From a halophilic archaeon (GTDB lineage: Archaea; Halobacteriota; Halobacteria; Halobacteriales; Haladaptataceae): a stretch of DNA of 64,000 nt. Below, piece after piece: positions 7,976 through 16,569 of this stretch (the stretch's first letter is position 1; every line of letters starts with the position of its first letter). A program made the position numbers and the translations under genes. Location of the stretch: positions 1 through 64,000 of the forward strand of contig QNGA01000002.1 of assembly GCA_003298465.1 (NCBI GenBank), in the 5' to 3' direction. The notes below the pieces were generated by a model, which was not told the DNA's origin, did not search any database, and saw only the letters and a program-made list of their open reading frames with translations.

Positions 7976-9231
7976 CCCTGACCTGCTACCGCTGCGGTCG
8001 GACCGCCGAGTCGGGCGCGCGCTGTGACTGCGGCGAACCGCTCTGGCTCGCCACCGACCCCGCCGACTTCTCGTGGCCCGACGGGGACGCCGACGGACCG
8101 GGGACGCGCGGGGTCTGGCGCTACGCCGACCTCCTCCCGGTCGACCCCCTCGACGGCGTCGGTGCGGCCGCGGGCGCGACCCCGCTCGTCCGCGTGCCGC
8201 GCCTCGACGAGTCCGCCGGCTGTCGACTCTGGCTCAAGGACGAGAGCGAGAACCCGACGGGGAGTTTCAAAGACAGGGGAAGCGCCGTGGGGGTGGCGGC
8301 CGCCGCGAGCGCGGGCGACGACCGCGTCGGCACCGTCTCGCACGGCAACATGGCGACGAGCATGGCGGCCAACGCCGCGAGCGCGGGCCTGCCCTGCCTC
8401 GTGCTCGTTCCCGAGGACATCCCGCCGGAGCGATTGGGCTACCTCGCGGCGTACGACCCCGACGTCGTCCGGGTGGCGGGCGACTACGGCCGCCTATACT
8501 ACGAGAGCCTCGACCTCTCCGGCGTGCGGTTCGTCAACTCCGACACCCCCTACCGCGTGGCCGGCCAGAAGACGACGGCGCTCGAAATCTGCGAGCAGTT
8601 CCGACGGACCGGCCCGGACGCGCCGGACGCGGACGGCGGTTCGTCCCGCTCGTCGCCCGCTCGTTCCGAGGCGCTCGGAGAGCGCACCGCTCCCGACGCC
8701 GTCGTACTCCCGGTCAGCAGCGGCGGGCACGCCAGCGCGACGTGGAAGGCGCTCCGGGAACTGGAGGCGGCGGGACTGCTCGAAGACGTGCCACGACTCT
8801 ACCTCGTGCAGGCCGCCGCCTGCGACCCCATCGCCGAGGCGTACAGGGACGGTGCCGACGAGGTGGGGACCGTCGAGGCGGGCGAGACGGTCGCGTACTC
8901 CATCGCCAACCCGGACCCGCCGAGCGGGACGCGGGCGCTCACCGCGGTCCGGGAGACCGGGGGCGCGGTCGTCTCCGTCCCGGACGAGGAGATTCTCGAC
9001 GCGAAGCGAGCGCTCGCCCGCCGGGCGGGGTTCTGCGTCGAACCCGCGTCGGCGACGGCGCTGGCCGGCGTCCGACGACTCTCGACCGACGGCGCCGTCG
9101 CGCGCGACGATCACGTCGTCGCTATCGCGACCGGGACGGGGTTCCGGGAACCTCCGGACGCCGGCGTGGACCCGCCGTCCGTCGCGCTCGACGACCTCGA
9201 CGAGTCGGTGTCGGCGCTCCTGTCCGGGTAG
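7972..9231 (+). CDS. Threonine synthase-like PLP-dependent enzyme
   Basis: A 419-aa fold-type II PLP enzyme starting at a GTG. It opens with a zinc-ribbon-like CYRC-x9-CDC element, then TPLVRVPRLD and the PLP lysine K100 in NPTGSFKDRGSA; VLPVSSGGHASATWKAL is the phosphate-binding glycine loop region and SATALAGVRRL the C-terminal element. Threonine synthase converts O-phosphohomoserine to threonine, and paralogues of other function exist, so the exact reaction is uncertain. A low-complexity insert rich in Ser, Arg and Ala (about residues 221-242) interrupts the domain. The last 121 bases overlap the convergent gene 9111-9623. Confidence 0.8.
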   Translation: MTLTCYRCGRTAESGARCDCGEPLWLATDPADFSWPDGDADGPGTRGVWRYADLLPVDPLDGVGAAAGATPLVRVPRLDESAGCRLWLKDESENPTGSFKDRGSAVGVAAAASAGDDRVGTVSHGNMATSMAANAASAGLPCLVLVPEDIPPERLGYLAAYDPDVVRVAGDYGRLYYESLDLSGVRFVNSDTPYRVAGQKTTALEICEQFRRTGPDAPDADGGSSRSSPARSEALGERTAPDAVVLPVSSGGHASATWKALRELEAAGLLEDVPRLYLVQAAACDPIAEAYRDGADEVGTVEAGETVAYSIANPDPPSGTRALTAVRETGGAVVSVPDEEILDAKRALARRAGFCVEPASATALAGVRRLSTDGAVARDDHVVAIATGTGFREPPDAGVDPPSVALDDLDESVSALLSG

Positions 9232-9623
9232 CACCGCGCCGGGAGGCCCTCCTCGCCCACGTTCGCGCCGTTCACCAACACCTGGACGCGCGTGAGGTAG
9301 ATTTCGGGGCCGAACGGTTCCCGCACCGTCCCGTTCAGCGGCCCGAGCAACGCCTTGCCCGCGTCGTCGGTCACGGCGTCGTAGTAGTAGACGACGAGGT
9401 CGTACCGGACCCACTCCGGCGAGACCGAGACGTTCACGGCCCGGCAGGTGTAGTTTATCTCCGCGTCGACGATGGGCGCCTGGAGCGCGGACCGCCCGTC
9501 GGTGGCGTCGGCGGGCGCGGAACGCGCCTCCGTCGCGGCGTTCGGCGAAGCGGTCCCCGCGAGCGCCGGGCCGGCACCGAGCGCGAGCACGACCGCGGCC
9601 AGGACGGCGCTTTCGGGACGCAT
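9111..9623 (-). CDS. Secreted haloarchaeal protein of unknown function
   Basis: A 170-aa protein with a Sec-type signal peptide (MRPESAVLAAVVLALGAGPALAGTA, likely cleaved after ALA). The mature part has the pattern DAEINYTCRAVNVSVSPEWVRYDLVVYYYDA and TRVQVLVNGANVGEEGLPARCY with two cysteines, consistent with an extracellular beta-rich domain. The last roughly 40 residues (Asp/Ser-rich) are encoded over the antisense of the threonine-synthase-like 3' end; the conserved-looking part stops before the overlap. I do not recognise the family. Confidence 0.65.
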   Translation of the reverse strand: MRPESAVLAAVVLALGAGPALAGTASPNAATEARSAPADATDGRSALQAPIVDAEINYTCRAVNVSVSPEWVRYDLVVYYYDAVTDDAGKALLGPLNGTVREPFGPEIYLTRVQVLVNGANVGEEGLPARCYPDRSADTDSSRSSSATDGGSTPASGGSRNPVPVAIATT

Positions 9624-9719
9624 ACCGTCGGCACGCGACGAGAGTAGTTAGCGGTTGTCGCCGTCGTTCGGCCGTCGCCGTCGTCGCTCGCCGACGCGGA
9701 CGCCGGTCGCCGCGGCGAC

Positions 9720-9935
9720 TCACTCGTCCCCGGAGACGACGCGGCGCTCGCCGTCCTCGTAGCGGTAGACGACGCCCTCCGCTTCGTCCGCGGTGACGCG
9801 GTGCGAGCCGTCGCAGAAGGGGTAGTCGTCGGAGAGTCCGCAGAGGCAGACCGCCACGTCGCCCTTCTCGGGATCGAGGTCGTCCTCGTCGAGTTTCAGC
9901 GGCCCGGTCGCGGTGTGAGTGACCTCACGTGCCAT
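9720..9935 (-). CDS. CDGSH iron-sulfur domain protein
   Basis: A 71-aa protein with the complete 2Fe-2S signature CLCGLSDDYPFCDGSH (C-x-C-x2-S-x3-P-x-C-D-G-S-H), in which three cysteines and one histidine hold the cluster. Such small cytoplasmic proteins take part in redox or iron-sulfur handling. The ATG giving MAREVTHTATG was preferred over one eight codons upstream because the domain begins there and the upstream part overlaps the intergenic region of the divergent helicase gene. Confidence 0.9.
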   Translation of the reverse strand: MAREVTHTATGPLKLDEDDLDPEKGDVAVCLCGLSDDYPFCDGSHRVTADEAEGVVYRYEDGERRVVSGDE

Positions 9936-10036
9936 GCCGGCAGTTGGCGGGCGCGACACTTCAGTTCGAGGACCCGCCGGAGACTCGGCTCCCGACCGCC
10001 GGGTCGTTCGACGGGGTCGGGGGAGTCGTAACCCGT

Positions 10037-11992
10037 ATGCCGACCGCGCGCCAAGCGAGAGCAGTGACCGACGAGGACATCGACGCCGAGGAGGGCGGAC
10101 GACCGGACGACGAAGGGGGCGCGGGGACGGTCGTCCCCGACGATGCGGACGACGAAGCGGTCGGAGCCGAGGACGTCGACCTGTCGGCGTTCCACGACGC
10201 GGTCGAGGAGATGGGCCGTCCGGTGCTCACCGCGGAGGAGCTGGCGCGAACGCTCGACTGCACCCAGGCGGAGGCGAGCGATGCGCTGGACGCTCTCGCC
10301 GGGCGCGACGAGGTGGCGCGTCTGGACGTCGCGGGCGACCCCGTGGTCTGGTTCCCGACCGAACTGGCGCGGCTGGCCGACCGCGAGCGCGTCGTCGTCT
10401 TCCCCGAGCGCCGCGAGATAGTCGTCGACCAGCCGTCGCAGTTCACCCGCGCGCAACTGTCGCAGTTCGCCCACCTCGCCGACACCACCGGGTCGGGCGG
10501 CTATCGCTACGTCGTCCGCCAGGAGGACGTCTGGCAGGCGCCGTACGACGACCTCGACTCGCTGCTCAGGACGGTTCGACAGGTGCTCCCCGAGAAGTCA
10601 GAGCACCTGGAGGCGTTCGTCACCGAGCAGTACAAGCGCGCCCACCAGTTCACGCTCTACACCCACGAGGACGGCTACACTGTCCTGCGGGCCGCGAGCG
10701 ACGAGCTGATGGGCAACGTCGCGCGCCAGAAGCTCGACGAGAGCCACCTGCGAGCGCCGCTCGGCGACGACGAGAGCTGGGTCGCCGAGGAGAAGGTCGC
10801 CGAGGTGAAACGCGTCCTCTACGAGTCGGGCTACCCGGTGCAGGACGAGCGCGACTTAGACGAGGGCGACGAGCTCTCGGTCGACCTCGCCCTCGAACTG
10901 CGGGAGTACCAGCGCCGCTGGGTCGAGCAGTTCCTCGACCTGAAGTCGGGCGTGCTCGTCGGCCCGCCGGGCAGCGGGAAGACGGTGGCCGCGATGGGCA
11001 TCGTCGAGGCGGTCGGCGGCGAGACGCTCGTGCTCGTGCCCAGCCGCGAACTCGCCGGCCAGTGGCGCGAGGAACTGCTCGCGAACACGTCCCTCTCGCC
11101 CGACCAGGTCGGCGAGTACCACGGCGGCGAGAAGAACGTCCGTCCCGTCACCATCGCCACCTACCAGACCGCCGGCATGGACCGACATCGACAGCTGTTC
11201 GACCAGCGCAGGTGGGGCCTCATCGTGTACGACGAGTGCCAGCACATCCCGAGTCGCGTGTTCCGGCGGAGCGCCGACCTCCAGACGAAGCACCGGCTCG
11301 GCCTCTCGGCGACCCCCGTCCGGGAGGACGACCGCGAGAAGGAGATATTCACGCTCATCGGGCCGCCCATCGGAACGGACTGGGACGCGCTGTTCGACGC
11401 CGGTTACGTCGCCGAACCGGAGGTCGAAATCCGCTACGTCCCCTGGGACGACGAGAGCTACCACGACGAGTACGCCAGCGCGGAACGTCACGGAAAGCGC
11501 CGCGTGGCTGCCTCAAACCCCGTGAAGATAGACGAGGTCCGGTACCTGCTGGCCGAACATCCGGACGCGAAGGCGCTCGTGTTCGTGGAGTACATCGAGC
11601 AGGGGAAGGAGCTGGCGGACGCGCTCGGCGTTCCGTTCCTCTCCGGCGAGATGCGCCACGCCGAGCGCGAGCGACACCTCCAGTCGTTCCGGGACGGCCG
11701 CCTGGACACGCTGGTCGTCTCCCGCGTCGGCGACGAGGGCATCGACCTGCCGGACGCCGAACTCGCCGTCGTCGCGTCCGGCCTCGGCGGTTCGCGCCGC
11801 CAGGGTGCCCAGCGCGCCGGTCGGACGATGCGTCCCGCCGGCAGCGCGCGGATGTACGTGCTGGCGACGCGCGGCACCCGCGAGGAGGAGTTCGCCCGCC
11901 AGCAGCTCCAGCACCTCGCGTCGAAGGGCGTCCGCGTGAACGAGACGGTCGCCGAGGACGCCGACGGCATCGACTTCGAACTGGAGGACTGA
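10037..11992 (+). CDS. XPB/Rad25-like superfamily 2 DNA helicase
   Basis: A 651-aa ATP-dependent helicase. An acidic N-terminus (1-60) leads into a winged-helix-like segment (61-110) and a region of unknown fold, then the helicase core: LELREYQRRWVEQFL (Q-motif-like), Walker A GPPGSGKT (309-316), TIATYQTAG, the DEAH-box variant DECQH, LGLSATP (motif III), and the second RecA domain with KALVFVEYIEQ and motif VI QRAGRTMRP. The arrangement and motifs fit the archaeal XPB/Rad25 family used in DNA repair and transcription-coupled work. Start chosen at MPTARQARAV; 36 further upstream codons overlap the CDGSH gene's start. Confidence 0.9.
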   Translation: MPTARQARAVTDEDIDAEEGGRPDDEGGAGTVVPDDADDEAVGAEDVDLSAFHDAVEEMGRPVLTAEELARTLDCTQAEASDALDALAGRDEVARLDVAGDPVVWFPTELARLADRERVVVFPERREIVVDQPSQFTRAQLSQFAHLADTTGSGGYRYVVRQEDVWQAPYDDLDSLLRTVRQVLPEKSEHLEAFVTEQYKRAHQFTLYTHEDGYTVLRAASDELMGNVARQKLDESHLRAPLGDDESWVAEEKVAEVKRVLYESGYPVQDERDLDEGDELSVDLALELREYQRRWVEQFLDLKSGVLVGPPGSGKTVAAMGIVEAVGGETLVLVPSRELAGQWREELLANTSLSPDQVGEYHGGEKNVRPVTIATYQTAGMDRHRQLFDQRRWGLIVYDECQHIPSRVFRRSADLQTKHRLGLSATPVREDDREKEIFTLIGPPIGTDWDALFDAGYVAEPEVEIRYVPWDDESYHDEYASAERHGKRRVAASNPVKIDEVRYLLAEHPDAKALVFVEYIEQGKELADALGVPFLSGEMRHAERERHLQSFRDGRLDTLVVSRVGDEGIDLPDAELAVVASGLGGSRRQGAQRAGRTMRPAGSARMYVLATRGTREEEFARQQLQHLASKGVRVNETVAEDADGIDFELED

Positions 11993-12165
11993 CCCGCCCC
12001 CGTCGGCGTTCCGGCGAGCGCGCCGGCAACTCGCTGAGCGTCTCGCGGACTCGCGAGCGGCGGCCGGGCGGCGCGCCGACGCGACCGACGACGGGAATTG
12101 TACGAACAGTTATAGAAACGGGCTTCGGCGAAACTTTTTGCCACCGGAAGTTCTCGTGACAGTAC

Positions 12166-14088
12166 ATGTCCGACGACGAACTTCTGGAAGAACTGGCCCG
12201 GCTCCCGACCCTCGCTCACCCGACCGCCTCCCCTGACGGCGACCGGGTGGCGATGTACTACGACGAGACCGGACGGAACCAGCTACACGTGCTCGACGTG
12301 GAGACCGGCGAGCGGACGACGTGGAGCGACGGCGAGGTTCCGCGCAACGCGCGCTGGTGGGTCCGCTGGGGAGCCGACGGCCGGCGCGTGTTCTTCCACC
12401 TCGACGAGGACGGAAACGAGCAGAACGACGTCCACGCCATCGACGCCGATGGTAACGCGGAGGCGGTCTTCGAGATGGACGGACAGAACGCCCTCCAGGA
12501 CGTGGGCGCGGACGGCGAGACGCTGGTGGTCGCGTCGGCGGCCGGCGGGCAGATGAACCTCTACGTCCACGACCTGCCGAGCGACGAGACGACGAAGATA
12601 ACCGACTACGACCGTGCGACGGCCGGCGGCCTCCTCTCCCCGGAGGGCGACCGCGTCGCCTACTCGACCAACGAGTCGGACGACTTCCAGAACCGGGACG
12701 TCTACCTGGTCGACGTCGACGGGTCGAACCCGCACGACCTGGAGATCGGGGAAGAGGGAGCCGAAGCCCATCCCGTGGACTGGGGGCCCGACGGCGACCG
12801 GCTCCTCGTCTCGGACACGACCGAGGACCAGACCCGCTGTGGCGTCTACGACGTCGAGCGCGACGCGGTGACCTGGTTCGGCGACGACGACTACCAGGAG
12901 CAACCGGTCCAGTTTCTCCCCGACGGGGACCGCTTTCTCGCCACCAGGACCCGCGACGCCGCCGACGCCGCGATGGTGTGCGACGTCGAAAGCGGGGAGA
13001 CCCGGACGCTGGACCTCCCGGAGGGCGTCGCCTCGTTCCCGGCCAACGGATCGGCCGTCCTCGACGACGACCGGGTGCTCGTCGTCCACACCACTCCCAC
13101 GCGTCGCCCGGAACTGCTCGCCTACGACCTCGCCACCGACGAGTACGAGACGCTGGTCGAGGCCGAGTACGGCGACGTCGACCCGGACTCCTTCGCCGAC
13201 GCGGAGTTCTTCACGTTCGAGTCGAACGGCGTCGCCGACGCGCCCGCCGAGGCGGTCGAACTGGAGCCGTCGACGGAACTGGAGATAGAGGCGCTGCTGT
13301 ACGACTCCGGCGAGCGACCCTCGCCGCTCGTCGTCAACCCCCACGGGGGACCGCCGGTCCACGAGAAGCGGGAGTTCGACCTGTTCACGCAGTTCCTGGT
13401 CACCCGGGGGTACAGCGTCCTGCAGGTCAACTACCGCGGGTCCGCCGGACTCGGTCGGGAGTTCCGCGAGGAACTGTACGGCGACTGGGGCGGCGCGGAG
13501 CAGGCCGACGTCGCGGCCGCGGCCGAACACGTGCTCGACACCCGCGACTGGATCGACGACGACACCGTCGCCGTGTTCGGCGGCTCCTACGGCGGATACT
13601 CCGCGTACTGGCAGATGGTGCAGTACCCGTCGCTGTACGACGCCGGCATCGCGTGGATCGGCGTGACCGACCTCGTGGACATGTACGAGAACACGATGCC
13701 GCACTTCCGGACGGAACTGATGGAGAAGTACCTCGGGACGCCCGAGGAGAACCCGGACCTCTACGAGGAGCGCAGTCCCGTCACGCACGTCGAGAACGTC
13801 GACGCGCCGCTGTTGCTCCTGCACGGCGTCAACGACCGCCGCGTCCCCGTCTCGCAGGCCCGCATCTTCCGCGACGCCTTGGACGACGCCGGGTACGAAG
13901 AGCGGGAGGCGTCGACGTCGTCGCCGGACGACGGCGGAGCCGTCGCAGACGGGGACTACGAGTACGTCGAACTCGGCGAGGAGGGACACGGCTCATCGGA
14001 CATTCAGCAGAAAATTCGCGCGTTCGAGATCCTGGACGACTTCGTAGAGCGCCGACTCGGAAAGACGGTCGCCACTGCGGACGACTGA
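12166..14088 (+). CDS. S9 family serine peptidase (prolyl oligopeptidase/acylaminoacyl type)
   Basis: A 640-aa cytoplasmic serine peptidase. Residues 1 to about 370 form a beta-propeller with repeats like ASPDGDRVAMYYDE and LSPEGDRVAYST; the alpha/beta hydrolase domain follows. The triad is Ser474 in FGGSYGGYS, Asp557 in HGVNDRRVP and His608 in EEGHGSSD; PHGGPPVHEKREFD holds the oxyanion region. An acidic low-complexity insert lies between the Asp and His elements (about 583-598). No signal peptide, so it acts on peptides inside the cell. A 173-bp AT-richer region upstream (GTTATAGAAAC, GAAACTTTTT) probably carries the promoter. Confidence 0.93.
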   Translation: MSDDELLEELARLPTLAHPTASPDGDRVAMYYDETGRNQLHVLDVETGERTTWSDGEVPRNARWWVRWGADGRRVFFHLDEDGNEQNDVHAIDADGNAEAVFEMDGQNALQDVGADGETLVVASAAGGQMNLYVHDLPSDETTKITDYDRATAGGLLSPEGDRVAYSTNESDDFQNRDVYLVDVDGSNPHDLEIGEEGAEAHPVDWGPDGDRLLVSDTTEDQTRCGVYDVERDAVTWFGDDDYQEQPVQFLPDGDRFLATRTRDAADAAMVCDVESGETRTLDLPEGVASFPANGSAVLDDDRVLVVHTTPTRRPELLAYDLATDEYETLVEAEYGDVDPDSFADAEFFTFESNGVADAPAEAVELEPSTELEIEALLYDSGERPSPLVVNPHGGPPVHEKREFDLFTQFLVTRGYSVLQVNYRGSAGLGREFREELYGDWGGAEQADVAAAAEHVLDTRDWIDDDTVAVFGGSYGGYSAYWQMVQYPSLYDAGIAWIGVTDLVDMYENTMPHFRTELMEKYLGTPEENPDLYEERSPVTHVENVDAPLLLLHGVNDRRVPVSQARIFRDALDDAGYEEREASTSSPDDGGAVADGDYEYVELGEEGHGSSDIQQKIRAFEILDDFVERRLGKTVATADD

Positions 14089-14096
14089 GACGTCGT

Positions 14097-15137
14097 CTAC
14101 GCGGCGGCCTCGTCGCTCCCGTCGACCGTGACGTTGGTGGGGAGGACATCGGTCTCGTCCGCGGCGGCGAGCAGTTCCTGGTAGCGGTTGCGGATGGTCA
14201 CCGTACTCACGTCGGTGACCTCGGCGACCTCGTCCTGGGTGACGCGCTCGTTTTCCACCAGCCCCGCGCCGTAGATGGCGGCGGCCGCCAGGCCGACGGG
14301 CGACTTCCCGCTGGTGACGCCCGCTTCCTGAGCCGTCTTCAGCAGGTCGTGCGCGCGGCGCTGGGTCGCGGGCGAGAGTTCGAGTTCGCTCTCGAACCGC
14401 TTGAGGTAGCTCTGGGGGTCGGCGGGCCGGATTTCGAGGCCGAGTTCGCGGACGATGTAGCGGTAGGTGCGCTTGAACTCCATCGCGTCGATGCGACTGA
14501 CCGTCGCCACCTCGTCGAGGCTGCGCGGGACGCCGACCTGGCGGGCGGCGGCGTACAGCGACGCCGTGGCGACGCCCTCGATGGACCGACCCGGCAGGAG
14601 GTCCTCGTCGAGTGCGCGGCGGTAGATGACCGACGCCGTCTCCCGGACGTTCTTCGGCAGGCCCAGCGCAGAGGCCATCCGTTCGATCTCGCCGAGCGCC
14701 TGCTTGAGGTTGCGCTCCTTGGCGTTGCGCGTGCGGAACCGTTCGTCCCACTTGCGGAGGCGCTGCATCTTCTCGCGCTGGCGCGAACTCAGCGAGTTCC
14801 CGTAGGCGTCCTTGTTCTGCCAGCCGATGTTGCTCGACAGCCCCTCGTCGTGCATCATCTTGGTGGTGGGGGCACCGACGCGGCTCTTCTGGTCCCGCTC
14901 GCTCGCGTCGAACGCGCGCCACTCGGGGCCGCGGTCGACGCTGTCCTCCTCGACGACGAGGCCGCATTCGGCACAGACGGTCTCGCCGTGCTCCTCGTCG
15001 CTGACGAGGTTGCCGCCGCACTCGGGACAGACCGTCTCGTCCTCGCGCTCGTTGACTCGCTCTTCCTCGTCCGATACTCGCTCTTCTTCGTTCGACACTC
15101 GCTCCCGTTCGTCGTAGCTTCTGATTATCTTACTCAT
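14097..15137 (-). CDS. tfb: Transcription initiation factor IIB (TFB)
   Basis: A 346-aa archaeal general transcription factor that binds TBP, the BRE and RNA polymerase. After a charged N-terminal stretch with heptad-like repeats (ERVSNEE, ERVSDEE, ERVNERE) comes the zinc ribbon CPECGGNLVSD...CAECGLVVEED, the B-reader/linker (PEWRAFDASERDQKSRVGAP, MMHDEGLSSNIGW) and two cyclin-like repeats (about 135-230 and 230-325), ending in an HTH with VSTVTIRNRYQELL. Haloarchaea carry several TFB paralogues with partly specialised regulons; which one this is cannot be told. The ATG at 15137 was preferred to a GTG three codons upstream. Confidence 0.95.
   Translation of the reverse strand: MSKIIRSYDERERVSNEEERVSDEEERVNEREDETVCPECGGNLVSDEEHGETVCAECGLVVEEDSVDRGPEWRAFDASERDQKSRVGAPTTKMMHDEGLSSNIGWQNKDAYGNSLSSRQREKMQRLRKWDERFRTRNAKERNLKQALGEIERMASALGLPKNVRETASVIYRRALDEDLLPGRSIEGVATASLYAAARQVGVPRSLDEVATVSRIDAMEFKRTYRYIVRELGLEIRPADPQSYLKRFESELELSPATQRRAHDLLKTAQEAGVTSGKSPVGLAAAAIYGAGLVENERVTQDEVAEVTDVSTVTIRNRYQELLAAADETDVLPTNVTVDGSDEAAA
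15055..15110 (-). repeat. 21-bp tandem repeat inside the TFB N-terminus
   Basis: Two near-identical 21-bp units (15055-15075 and 15076-15096) and part of a third encode the 7-residue repeats ERVSNEE/ERVSDEE/ERVNERE just before the zinc ribbon. The period is a multiple of three, so length changes keep the frame. Likely a disordered charged extension created by slippage. Confidence 0.75.
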
Positions 15138-15341
15138 GTGTATCACTGGCGGAGGGTCGAGCCGGCCCGGGCGAGAGACCGACTCCTCTCGTCGCTAACT
15201 ATAGGTAAGGCCGAAACACACTTAAATGTTTCGTAGAATTTGGTTTCGAGAGGAGGGCGTTAAACGGCCTGAAGGTGGCATTAACGGGTTATTACGGGAG
15301 ATAATTCTGTTTCATGTAAGCGAAAGAGTTAAATGGGGGAA
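15138..15341. promoter_or_regulatory. TFB upstream region with palindromic BRE-TATA element
   Basis: An inverted repeat CGAAACA-N8-TGTTTCG spans 15212-15233 with CTTAAA at its centre. On the minus strand it reads as a BRE (CGAAAC) plus TATA (ATTTAAG), about 75-95 bp before the TFB start, implying a leader of roughly 50-60 bases. The same element reads equally well rightwards, so the promoter is potentially bidirectional. This region is clearly more AT-rich than its surroundings and a second CGAAAGAGTTAAA motif lies at 15321-15333. Confidence 0.55.
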
Positions 15342-15358
15342 GGGGCCCGACGGGCCCC
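15342..15358 (-). terminator. GC hairpin after the class V aminotransferase gene
   Basis: A perfect GGGGCCC-GAC-GGGCCCC hairpin lies 8-24 bases past the stop codon of the minus-strand aminotransferase gene and is followed on that strand by a pyrimidine run. It probably ends that transcript before the TFB upstream region. Confidence 0.5.
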
Positions 15359-15365
15359 GGGTCCG

Positions 15366-16430
15366 CTACTCGCCGAGCACCGATTCGAGCGCGTCCATCG
15401 TCCGTCGTACCTTCCCGCGGTCGGCGTTGTACCCCATGTGGCCGACGCGCAGGACGTCGTCCTCGTAGGGTCCCAGACCGGTCGCCAGCACGATATCGTG
15501 GTCCTCGTCGAGTCGCCGCTGGAGGTCCGGCGCGCGGCCGTCCGCGTCGAGCGCCGTCACGGTCGGCGAGCAGTACGCCTCGTCGTCGGGGAACAGCGAC
15601 AGGCCGAGTTCGGCGGCCCGGTCGCGACAGTAGGCGGCCACCTCGGCGTGGCGCTCGCGGACGGTCGCCGGTCCCTCGTCGAGCAGGCGGTCGAGCGCCT
15701 CGTCAAGCGCGGCGACGTTCGCGCCGAGTTGCGTGTAGGGGAACTGTGCGTCGTCGTGGACCACGTCGTCCCAGGGAGCGAGGTTGGCGTAGAACGTCCG
15801 CGGCTCTCCCTCCCGCGTCGCCTCCCAGGCGTCGTCGCTGACCGAGAGCGTCGTCAGTCCGGGGGACGCGCTGAAACACTTCTGGGACGCGCCCAGGCAG
15901 ACGTCGATGCGCTCGGTCGGGACCGCGACGCCGCCGAGCGAGGAGACGGCGTCGACTATCGTCAGCACGCCGGCGTCGTCCAGCACGCCCAGGATCTCGT
16001 CCAGGTCGTTCAGCGTCCCCGTCGGCGTCTCGCAGTGGACCACCGTCGCCACGTCGAACGACCGACCGTCGAGCGCGTCTTTCACGTCCTCGGCGTCGAG
16101 CAGTTCGGTCGGCGGCGCGTCGCAGGTCGTGACCCGACCGCCGTACTGTTCGACGAAGTCGGCGAACCCGTCGCCGTACAGCCCGTTCGAGAGACAGAGC
16201 ACGTCGTCGCCCTCGCTCACGAGCGACGCGACCGCCGCCTCCAGCCCGAGGATTCCCTCCCCGCCCATGACGACCACGTCGTCGTCGGTGTCGTAGACCG
16301 TCGCGAGCTTCTCGGTCACGTCCCCGTACAGGTCGCGGAACGACGACTCGACGTCCGGATTCGGCATCGGTTCGCTCATGCGTTCCCGGACCGAGGCCGG
16401 AACCTCGGTCGGGCCGGGTGTCATCAGCAT
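15366..16430 (-). CDS. Class V aminotransferase (alanine/serine-glyoxylate type)
   Basis: A 354-aa PLP-dependent transaminase. It starts MLMTPGPTEVPASVRERMSE, the family N-terminus; VVVMGGEGILGLEAAVASLV is the cofactor-binding region, VVHCETPTGTLNDL and IVDAVSSLGG (Asp contacting the pyridine nitrogen) follow, and the PLP lysine is in LGASQKCFSASPG. The C-terminus VGHMGYNADRGKVRRTMDAL matches alanine-glyoxylate/serine-pyruvate aminotransferases. Probable role in glyoxylate, serine or alanine metabolism. The frame is open further upstream, but MLMTPGPTE is the natural family start. Confidence 0.9.
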   Translation of the reverse strand: MLMTPGPTEVPASVRERMSEPMPNPDVESSFRDLYGDVTEKLATVYDTDDDVVVMGGEGILGLEAAVASLVSEGDDVLCLSNGLYGDGFADFVEQYGGRVTTCDAPPTELLDAEDVKDALDGRSFDVATVVHCETPTGTLNDLDEILGVLDDAGVLTIVDAVSSLGGVAVPTERIDVCLGASQKCFSASPGLTTLSVSDDAWEATREGEPRTFYANLAPWDDVVHDDAQFPYTQLGANVAALDEALDRLLDEGPATVRERHAEVAAYCRDRAAELGLSLFPDDEAYCSPTVTALDADGRAPDLQRRLDEDHDIVLATGLGPYEDDVLRVGHMGYNADRGKVRRTMDALESVLGE

Positions 16431-16569
16431 GCCTTCCTCTGGGCGGCGACGGCTTATCAAACCCGTCGGGGATATCGTTCGTCGGGACGGAGTCGCTCGC
16501 GGACCGGAGGACGCTCCGGTCGTCCGGACGGTCACCGCTCTCAAGTAGGTGGCACCCGAACGCCGTACC

